Assembly: GCF_000271665.2 (NCBI RefSeq) | Contig: NZ_CP010978.1 | Coordinates: 2,696,501-2,760,500 of the forward strand | Reading direction: 5' to 3' | Origin: Pelosinus fermentans JBW45 | Lineage (GTDB): Bacteria > Bacillota > Negativicutes > DSM-13327 | Length of the DNA: 64,000 nt | Shown: positions 32,611 through 38,864 of the stretch, piece by piece | Numbering within the stretch: position 1 is the first letter of the stretch | Layout of the letters: every line of letters starts with the position of its first letter | Program-made: the position numbers and the translations under genes | Notes under the pieces: model-generated | What the model was told of the DNA's origin: nothing | What the model saw: only the letters and a program-made list of their open reading frames with translations | The model's database searches: none

Positions 32611-34269
32611 TCACAACTTGGTGATTTCTTTTATAATTTCATAAAACATGGGAGCAGCGATATCACTACCAGACATACCTTCTTCAACGAAAATAACTAC
32701 CGCATATTGAGGATTTTTTACTGGAGCATAACCTGCAAACCAAGCATGGTTGATGCTTTGTCCATCTGCATTTTTTCTTCCAGTTTCGGCTGATCCAGTT
32801 TTACCCGCCGATCCAATTCCTTCAACATACGCCGCCTGACCTGTACCATAACGAGTGACAGCCATCATCATATCTTGAATTTGTGCGGCAGTTCTTGGAG
32901 ATATAACTCGAATGCCTGGAGGCGTATCATATGCTTTTATAACTACACCATCAGCATTTGTCAGTTTACTAACGACATACGGTACCACTTTTATACCATC
33001 ATTAGCAATGGTAGCTACCAAGGAGGCAATCTGTAGAGGCGTTGCCTCTAATTTGCCCTGGCCGATAGCTAAATTGGCAAGTTCACCTGAATAAAGATTA
33101 TCAGATGGTGGTAAATAGCCTTCTGCCTCATCATTAAAATCTACACTCGTCTTATGACCAAAGCCAAATTTTTGTGCATAGGAAATTAAGGATTCTGCGC
33201 CTATTTTTAAGCCCACTTCAATAAAAACAGGATTACTAGAATAAGCTAATGCTTCTTTAAAAGTTATTTGACCACGCCCCCCCTTATCATAGTCCCATCC
33301 ATTAAAGCGTAGATGATCAACTTCAATATATCCTGGATCAAAAAATACATCCCCTGGCTGTATACTCTCTTGTTCTAAAGCTGCAGCTGCTGTTACCAAC
33401 TTAAATACAGATCCAGGCTGATAGGGGGATATAGCTCTATTTAGTAAAGGTGCGCTACTTTGATTTAAATACTCCTCAAGATGATTTGCATTGAAATTGG
33501 GTCTTGAAGCCATGGCCAATATTTCGCCTGTAGTAGGACGCAATACTACTACTGCTCCCTTGATACCATGCTTGTCTACTATATTTTCTACTGCTTTTTG
33601 GATTTGTTTATCTAAGGTTAACACTACATTACTTGGGTCGGAATGGCTTGATAATCGCAATCTCTTATAGCCAAGTCCTGGAATAATTTGTTGTCCGGCA
33701 TCCACTAGCGCAACTGCATATTCTGGTTGATTGCCTTTTAATATATCATCGTACATGCCTTCAATGCCGCTAACTCCTTGATTATCTGCAAGATTAATAT
33801 AGCCTTTAATATGTGCAGCCAAAGGAAGATATCCATATCTAACTTTTTCTGTTACTACCACAACTCCTGGAATTAGCGCCTTATTTATTTTTTCTCCCAT
33901 GGCAGCATCAATTTTACTCTTTATTTTAAATGGTCGATGATTTTCTGTAATTTGCGAAAAAAGGTTCAGTTCTGAGATTCCCGTTAATTCGGATAATTGT
34001 TCGGCAACCATTGCTGCATTTAGAATTTGTCCAGGAAAAACAGCGATTTTATAATGCTGCGCCGTATTTGTTAATGGTAATCCATTTCGATCTACAATTT
34101 CTCCTCGCGCAACCTCAATAGGTACTTCCTGAATACGCATACTCAAACTCTGCGTTACTAAATTATCATTCTCAATAACCTGCAAATAAAATAAACGTAT
34201 AATCAATAAACTACCAAATAGTACAAAGAAAATTAACAACTTATAAATGCGTAAAATTTGCAATGCCAT
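32611..34269 (-). CDS. Class B penicillin-binding protein (peptidoglycan transpeptidase, SpoVD/PBP2-like)
   Basis: A 552-residue protein with an N-terminal membrane anchor (residues 8-27), a PBP dimerisation domain ('VPIEVARGEIVDRNGLPL', 'IKGYINLADNQGVSGIEGMYDDIL') and a transpeptidase domain. The catalytic motifs are 'PGSVFKLVTAAAA' (SxxK), 'YSSNPVF' (SxN) and 'GKTGSAET' (KTG). No PASTA repeats are present. It cross-links peptidoglycan stem peptides outside the membrane. Its place, away from the dcw cluster and upstream of the efp region, does not say whether it serves growth or spore-wall synthesis. The ATG is inside a perfect hairpin (34260-34299). Confidence 0.88.
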   Translation of the reverse strand: MALQILRIYKLLIFFVLFGSLLIIRLFYLQVIENDNLVTQSLSMRIQEVPIEVARGEIVDRNGLPLTNTAQHYKIAVFPGQILNAAMVAEQLSELTGISELNLFSQITENHRPFKIKSKIDAAMGEKINKALIPGVVVVTEKVRYGYLPLAAHIKGYINLADNQGVSGIEGMYDDILKGNQPEYAVALVDAGQQIIPGLGYKRLRLSSHSDPSNVVLTLDKQIQKAVENIVDKHGIKGAVVVLRPTTGEILAMASRPNFNANHLEEYLNQSSAPLLNRAISPYQPGSVFKLVTAAAALEQESIQPGDVFFDPGYIEVDHLRFNGWDYDKGGRGQITFKEALAYSSNPVFIEVGLKIGAESLISYAQKFGFGHKTSVDFNDEAEGYLPPSDNLYSGELANLAIGQGKLEATPLQIASLVATIANDGIKVVPYVVSKLTNADGVVIKAYDTPPGIRVISPRTAAQIQDMMMAVTRYGTGQAAYVEGIGSAGKTGSAETGRKNADGQSINHAWFAGYAPVKNPQYAVVIFVEEGMSGSDIAAPMFYEIIKEITKL

Positions 34270-34299
34270 ACGATCACCTCAATGATAGTATGGCATTGC
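34260..34299 (-). promoter_or_regulatory. Perfect 12-base hairpin enclosing the PBP ribosome site and start codon
   Basis: GCAATGCCATAC (minus strand, 34299-34288) is the exact complement of GTATGGCATTGC (34271-34260), with a 16-base loop. The ATG is in the 3' arm (34269-34267) and the GAGGTGAT Shine-Dalgarno in the loop. Folding would block initiation. The 5' arm also opens a five-codon frame, MPYYH, whose TGA overlaps the Shine-Dalgarno. Confidence 0.7.
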
Positions 34300-34330
34300 T
34301 TGGCAAAATTATTATTTTTTTATCACTAAT

Positions 34331-34531
34331 CTAAACATAATCAAAATCAATCGGAAGATTTGCTAAAATATCCTGCACCTCTTTACATGTGTCAGGTGTA
34401 ACACGAATACGCAATACCCCGATCGTATCCTTTACCGTCGTCACTACCCCAAAATATTCATAGCCTTCCATAATTCGATTTAGATAATTAATATGTTTTA
34501 CATCTAGGCGAATCAAAATTTCCTCACGCAT
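34331..34531 (-). CDS. DUF4911 domain protein
   Basis: A 66-residue protein, 'MREEILIRLDVKHINYLNRIMEGYEYFGVVTTVKDTIGVLRIRVTPDTCKEVQDIL', matching DUF4911 at full length. The ATG at 34531 follows GAGGT with 8 bases spacing; an upstream GTG at 34546 is less likely. It overlaps the U32 gene by 8 bases, so it is probably translationally coupled to it. Function unknown; the fold reads like a small ACT-type alpha/beta domain (inference). Confidence 0.8.
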   Translation of the reverse strand: MREEILIRLDVKHINYLNRIMEGYEYFGVVTTVKDTIGVLRIRVTPDTCKEVQDILANLPIDFDYV

Positions 34532-35753
34532 TTTTTGGTACCTCACGTCGTAACATAGCGTATTCTACTACCTCTTGGCGCATTCGCATCTTTAAAAGTT
34601 GTTGAGGGTGAGGTGCGGTACTAATACTATTATCTTCTATGTCGAACATTTCAGTAATTACCTGGCTAAAATTAGGTTTTCCCGGTTGCATAATTTCTAT
34701 TTCCTGTCCGACTTTTATATTGTTACGTTGTTCAATAGTAGCCATTTTGGTTGTTGGATCATAGTTTTTGACTAAACCAATAAAATCAAAAGTTTGTTCA
34801 TAAGAGGAAGTTCCGTAGATCTGATCTTCTTGAGTTGCTTTGTTGAAATAAAATCCACTGGTATAAGCACGATGAGAAATTTTCTGCAACTCTTCCAGCC
34901 ATTCGGCTTTAACACTGTAATGATTCGGATCGTTTACATAAGCATCAATAGCCTCCCGATATACCTTAATGACAGTAGCTGCATAATGCACACTTTTCAT
35001 ACGTCCTTCTATCTTGAAACTATTTAAACTACTATTAATTAATTCTGGAATATGAGGGAGTAAGCATAAGTCTTTTGAGTTGAAGATATATGTCCCGCGT
35101 TCATCTTCCATAACAGGATAATATTCTCCTGGACGTTTTTCTTCCACTAAGCTAAATTTCCAACGACAGGGTTGGGCACATTGACCTCGATTTGCATCAC
35201 GATCTGTAAAATAATTGCTCATCAAACAACGTCCCGAATAAGAAATACACATAGCTCCATGAACAAAGGCTTCTAGTTCAATAGTAACTTTATCACGAAT
35301 TACAGTAATATCTGCTAATGACAGCTCCCTAGCTAATACTACTCGATTAGCCCCTAATTCCTGCCAAAACAGTACTGATGACCAATTGGTATTATTAGCT
35401 TGGGTGCTGATATGTATGGGCAGATTAGGTGCAACTTCTCGGATAATACGGTATACACCTAAATCTGCGACAATAACCGCATCGACGTGGCAATTAGACA
35501 AATATCGAATATAATCTGGCAATGTCGGTAAATCTTCATTATGGGGAAATATATTTACCGTTACATATGCTTTTTTTTGCAAACTATGAGCAAATTCAAC
35601 TCCTTCTTTAAGTTCATCTTCCGTAAAGTTGTCACTAAAAGCTCGCAATCCAAAAGACTTTCCTGCCAAAAAAACTGCATCTGCACCATATAAAAGAGCC
35701 ATCTTGAGTTTCTCAAGATTACCTGCTGGTGCTAAAAGTTCGGGTTTTTTCAC
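34524..35753 (-). CDS. trhP: U32 family protein, likely tRNA uridine hydroxylation factor TrhP
   Basis: A 409-residue U32 'peptidase' family protein: 'KPELLAPAGNLEKLKMALLYGADAVFLAG' at the start, 'ELEAFVHGAMCISYSGRCLMSNYFTDRDANRGQCAQPCRW' with the four Cys that hold an Fe-S cluster in this family, and 'FKIEGRMKSVHYAATVIKVYREAID'. In B. subtilis the homologues YrrN/YrrO (TrhP1/P2) make 5-hydroxyuridine at tRNA position 34. The adjacent TrmR gene, which methylates that product, supports the assignment over true peptidase activity. Only one U32 gene is present here. Confidence 0.85.
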   Translation of the reverse strand: MKKPELLAPAGNLEKLKMALLYGADAVFLAGKSFGLRAFSDNFTEDELKEGVEFAHSLQKKAYVTVNIFPHNEDLPTLPDYIRYLSNCHVDAVIVADLGVYRIIREVAPNLPIHISTQANNTNWSSVLFWQELGANRVVLARELSLADITVIRDKVTIELEAFVHGAMCISYSGRCLMSNYFTDRDANRGQCAQPCRWKFSLVEEKRPGEYYPVMEDERGTYIFNSKDLCLLPHIPELINSSLNSFKIEGRMKSVHYAATVIKVYREAIDAYVNDPNHYSVKAEWLEELQKISHRAYTSGFYFNKATQEDQIYGTSSYEQTFDFIGLVKNYDPTTKMATIEQRNNIKVGQEIEIMQPGKPNFSQVITEMFDIEDNSISTAPHPQQLLKMRMRQEVVEYAMLRREVPKNA

Positions 35754-36349
35754 TTTTTATTCGCTCCTTGATAATAAGAAATAGCTACGCCGTCACCCTC
35801 ATAATGAATCGTAGTAGAAAATCTCAGATCTGTATTCACAAATTGTAAATATTCTTTTAAACGCTTAACAATTGTTTTATAGCGCCGAAGGGGAGGATCT
35901 TCACTCATGACCATCCCCCGAAACAATACATTATCTGCTATCACAACGGCACCACTAGAAAGTTTATCTATAATTTTGCATAAATAATCAAGATACTGTG
36001 CTTTAGCGGCGTCAATAAATACCATATCAAATGTACCCTCAAGCTGTAATAAAATAGTACTGGCGTCTCCATCTAAAAGTTGAATTTGTTCGCTCTTACC
36101 AGCTCTAGCGATATAATCATAGGCAAGATCAATGCGAGCAGCGTCTTGTTCAATTGTAATAATTTTACCATCTTCAGGCATATAATGAGCCATAAGCAAA
36201 GCTGAATAACCAATCGCAGTGCCTATTTCTAAAATTGATTTTGGTTTATTCTTTTTTACAACATCAATTAATCGGTTACTGCTTATTTTATTAATAATTG
36301 GCACATTATATTCAGCAGCATATTCTTCAATTTCTTTAAACAAGTCCAA
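35750..36349 (-). CDS. trmR: tRNA 5-hydroxyuridine methyltransferase TrmR (O-methyltransferase family)
   Basis: A 199-residue SAM-dependent O-methyltransferase: 'LDVVKKNKPKSILEIGTAIGYSALLMAHY'-type motif I, 'ITIEQDAARIDLAYDYI', 'FDMVFIDAAKAQYLDYL' and 'GAVVIADNVLFRGMV'. It matches the YrrM/TrmR group, which converts ho5U34 to mo5U34. I choose the TTG at 36349, which follows AGGGGTG and lies just after mltG; the longer frame to 36484 overlaps mltG heavily and has no similarity. It overlaps the trhP start. Confidence 0.87.
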   Translation of the reverse strand: MDLFKEIEEYAAEYNVPIINKISSNRLIDVVKKNKPKSILEIGTAIGYSALLMAHYMPEDGKIITIEQDAARIDLAYDYIARAGKSEQIQLLDGDASTILLQLEGTFDMVFIDAAKAQYLDYLCKIIDKLSSGAVVIADNVLFRGMVMSEDPPLRRYKTIVKRLKEYLQFVNTDLRFSTTIHYEGDGVAISYYQGANKK

Positions 36350-36362
36350 TATATCACCCCTA

Positions 36363-37370
36363 TTATTTACGAACCTCTTCGATTGCTGCAAGGTGCTCCT
36401 CATATGTTGTGCTAAAATGATGTGCGCCCTGTTGATCAGCCACAAAATATACAAATTGCGTTTCTTTAGGATATAAAACAGCATTAATTGCTGCTATTCC
36501 AGGATTTGCGATAGGTCCGGGAGGTAAACCCATATGCTGATAGGTATTATAAGGTGATGGAATTTCAGTATCTTGTACTGAGAGCTCTGCTTTAGGATAA
36601 CCTAAAATATATTGAATCGTAGCACAAGACTGCAACGGCATTCCTAAATTCAAACGATTGATAAATACTCCAGCAATAACTGGACGATCAGCTTCTATCT
36701 GAGCTTCTTTCTCCACTAAAGAGGCTAAAATAATAACATCCTTAATCGAAAAACCCATTTGATTTGCTCTTGATCGCATACTCTCGTTAAATTCTTTATC
36801 AAATTGAGATATCATCATACTCAGTAACTGTTCCTCAGTAGTTCCTTTAGTAATTTGATACGTATCCGGAAAAATATAACCTTCAGCCTTATATATTACA
36901 TTAGGATTCTGATTTGCCATATAAGGAAATGGAGTAGCCTTTTGAGCTAGCTGCTGAAATTTTTCTGCACTACCTAATTGTTTTTCTTGTATTAGTTTAG
37001 CAATTTGTCCGACAGTATATCCCTCTGGTATGGTGATTTGTTGATATAACCTTTGCCCCTTTGCCAACATGGCAACAATTTGCTGTACAGTCATATCCTT
37101 CGTTAAAACATATTCACCAGCCTGTAGGGAATTTGCTAAGCCTTGAGTTTTTGCAATAACATGGAATACAAAAACACTTTTTATAGCACCTTGCTCTTGT
37201 AAAAGCTCTCCAATCTCATTGGCTGCCATTCCAGGTTTAACGGAAATAACAAATGTTTCTCCTGCAGGCGAAGTAACAGGTTGTGTTAACTTATATATGA
37301 TACTTCCCAAACAAAGACAAATTAACACCAATACAATATGCCATTTAAACTGCCTCAACCTATACGTCAT
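36363..37370 (-). CDS. mltG: Endolytic transglycosylase MltG
   Basis: A 335-residue YceG-like protein. It has an N-terminal membrane segment ('WHIVLVLICLCLGSIIY'), a LysM-like region ('QQITIPEGYTVGQIAKLIQEKQLG') and the catalytic domain 'VIILASLVEKEAQIEADRPVIAGVFINRLNLGMPLQSCATIQYIL', whose Glu in EKEA is the active-site acid, ending 'SPYNTYQHMGLPPGPIANPGIAAINAVLYP'. It cuts nascent glycan strands during peptidoglycan synthesis. The ATG at 37370 follows AGAGGTGAGG; upstream codons to 37463 are rejected. A promoter and a strong terminator-like hairpin lie in its 5' region. Confidence 0.93.
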   Translation of the reverse strand: MTYRLRQFKWHIVLVLICLCLGSIIYKLTQPVTSPAGETFVISVKPGMAANEIGELLQEQGAIKSVFVFHVIAKTQGLANSLQAGEYVLTKDMTVQQIVAMLAKGQRLYQQITIPEGYTVGQIAKLIQEKQLGSAEKFQQLAQKATPFPYMANQNPNVIYKAEGYIFPDTYQITKGTTEEQLLSMMISQFDKEFNESMRSRANQMGFSIKDVIILASLVEKEAQIEADRPVIAGVFINRLNLGMPLQSCATIQYILGYPKAELSVQDTEIPSPYNTYQHMGLPPGPIANPGIAAINAVLYPKETQFVYFVADQQGAHHFSTTYEEHLAAIEEVRK

Positions 37371-37460
37371 AGGATACCTCACCTCTGTTTGTATCTGTTT
37401 TATAAAGGGAATGGCTTTATCTGATAATGAAGCCGCTCTAAAAGTCTTCTTTATTATACA

Positions 37461-37522
37461 CAAAAAGACAAAAAAAGACTAGGCTTCTGCCAAGTCTTAG
37501 ACTTAGGCAAAAGCCTTAGCTT
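37461..37522 (-). terminator. Long hairpin and T-run between DUF1292 and mltG
   Basis: On the minus strand AGGCTTTTGCC-T-AAGTC folds back on GACTT-GGCAGAAGCCT (16 pairs, one G-U, one bulge) and runs into TCTTTTTTT. A shorter alternative stem, AAGACTTGGC with GCCTAGTCTT, shares one arm. It is either a second terminator for the DUF1292 operon or a leader terminator of mltG. Confidence 0.7.
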
Positions 37523-37539
37523 AAAAAAACTTCAATTAT

Positions 37540-37552
37540 CATTATATCAACT
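37540..37552 (-). promoter_or_regulatory. Extended -10 promoter element before mltG
   Basis: TGATATAAT on the minus strand is a full extended -10 (TGNTATAAT) placed just after the DUF1292 terminator. No good -35 is visible upstream. Transcripts from it would read through the hairpin at 37461-37522 before mltG. Confidence 0.4.
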
Positions 37553-37588
37553 GAAAAAAGATGAAGCCTATTCGGCTTCATCTTCTAC
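37552..37588 (-). terminator. Terminator overlapping the DUF1292 stop codon
   Basis: GAAGATGAAGCC, a 5-base loop, and GGCTTCATCTTTTTT on the minus strand. The left arm encodes the final residues of the DUF1292 protein and the stop is in the loop. Confidence 0.88.
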
Positions 37589-37909
37589 CATTAGTTCTTC
37601 ATAAGCTTTACGAACTTCTTCAAACTCTTCATCGGTAGGATCGACATATATTTCCTCGCCATTTTCATCAGTATCAATGCGCGCAATATATACATCAACT
37701 TCATCTTCAGAACAACCGCATCCAGCATTACATCCGCAATCTTCTTCCTCTTCGCCATCTTCAATGGGAATCAAAATAGCATACTGCTTGTCACCAACTG
37801 GAACAATCATTTCCTCACGATAATAATATTCATTACCCTCTTCATCAGTCATAACGACTACGAGCTCTTCATCCAATTCTTCGAGGTCATCTTTTTCAAT
37901 ATCAGCCAT
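37568..37909 (-). CDS. DUF1292 domain protein, acidic, with a Cys cluster
   Basis: A 113-residue strongly acidic protein. Residues 14-55 form the DUF1292 core ('VVVMTDEEGNEYYYREEMIVPVGDKQYAILIPIE'). It is followed by 'DCGCNAGCGCSED', five cysteines in ten residues, which could bind a metal ion, and a second half 'VYIARIDTDENGEEIYVDPTDEEFEEVRKAYEEL'. Homologues (YrzB in Bacillus) lie in the same place, after ruvX and before mltG. Function unknown. Confidence 0.88.
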   Translation of the reverse strand: MADIEKDDLEELDEELVVVMTDEEGNEYYYREEMIVPVGDKQYAILIPIEDGEEEEDCGCNAGCGCSEDEVDVYIARIDTDENGEEIYVDPTDEEFEEVRKAYEELMVEDEAE

Positions 37910-37978
37910 TCATTTCACCTCTTCCTTTTAATGTACATGTAATTTTATCTTAGAAAAGTTATCCTGTCAAGGAAGTTA

Positions 37979-38395
37979 TTAACAAGACAAACTATCTAGA
38001 TACCCTTGTAAAATAAATACTGCTGCCATCTTATCAATCACTTTTTTGCGCTTCGCACGACTTACGTCGGCAGCAATAAGTGCTTTTTGCGCTCCAACAG
38101 TAGATAAACGCTCATCCCATAAAACTACTTTCATTGTAGGGAACGTTTCAGCTACCAGATTAGCAAAGGTTTGCATTAATTCACCTCTAGGACCAATGGA
38201 ACCATTCATATTTTTAGGTAAACCAATAAGGATTGTCCCAACTTCATACTCAGTAATAATTTCATTTAAACGACTAAGATCTCTTTCCAAAGAGGTACGA
38301 CGAATCACCTCAATACCTTGTGCTGTTAATAATAACAAGTCACTTGCCGCCACACCAATCGTTTTATCACCAACATCAAGAGCTAGTATGCGCAT
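37979..38395 (-). CDS. ruvX: Putative pre-16S rRNA nuclease / Holliday junction resolvase RuvX (YqgF)
   Basis: A 138-residue RNase H-fold protein: '[21 protein letters not shown]' with the first catalytic Asp, '[18 protein letters not shown]', '[45 protein letters not shown]'. YqgF trims the 5' end of 16S rRNA in E. coli; resolvase activity was also proposed. It lies between ireB and DUF1292 in the conserved alaS-ireB-ruvX-DUF1292 group. Confidence 0.94.
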   Translation of the reverse strand: MRILALDVGDKTIGVAASDLLLLTAQGIEVIRRTSLERDLSRLNEIITEYEVGTILIGLPKNMNGSIGPRGELMQTFANLVAETFPTMKVVLWDERLSTVGAQKALIAADVSRAKRKKVIDKMAAVFILQGYLDSLSC

Positions 38396-38422
38396 TTATC
38401 CTCCCACTATACCTAAAACATA

Positions 38423-38677
38423 TTATTTATCTTTGAGATATGCTCTTACCAACTCTTCTAGAAGTTCATCCCTTTCTAATTTGCGTATTAAACCACGGGC
38501 ATTATTATAGCTTGTAATGTATGTAGGATCTCCAGATAATAGATACCCGACTAATTGATTAATTGGATTATATCCTTTAGTCTTTAACGACTGATATACA
38601 GCATTAATTACCATGGCTGCATTATTCTCTTCATTATCCACACGAAACATCATAGTATCTTCCGATATATTAGGCAT
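38423..38677 (-). CDS. ireB: IreB family regulatory phosphoprotein (UPF0297)
   Basis: An 84-residue protein, '[81 protein letters not shown]', which matches IreB/YrzL over its whole length. In Enterococcus IreB is phosphorylated on threonine by the kinase IreK and affects cephalosporin resistance. It lies between alaS and ruvX as usual. Confidence 0.93.
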   Translation of the reverse strand: MPNISEDTMMFRVDNEENNAAMVINAVYQSLKTKGYNPINQLVGYLLSGDPTYITSYNNARGLIRKLERDELLEELVRAYLKDK

Positions 38678-38812
38678 TGAGCATCCTCCTCTCTTATATT
38701 ATCTCCGCCTCTAACCATTATATTCTACCTTGACTAGTTATTTCCTCTAGAAAAATAAAAATACTTATATCCTTCAACTTATTAAACGATATACTATGTA
38801 ATCATTTTTTAC

Positions 38813-38864
38813 AAATAAAAAGTGTACTTAGAGTATAAAAATCCTTCTAAGTACACTTTCCTGT
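38813..38864 (-). terminator. Terminator after alaS
   Basis: AAAGTGTACTTAGAA and CTCTAAGTACACTTT form a long stem and the minus strand continues into TTTTATTTG. It begins at the alaS stop and separates alaS from ireB. Confidence 0.85.

Noticed and set aside
37430-37443. 14-base word AAGCCGCTCTAAAA shared, inverted, with 48725-48738
   Set aside because: Several 14-base matches are expected by chance in 64 kb on both strands; the surroundings do not match.
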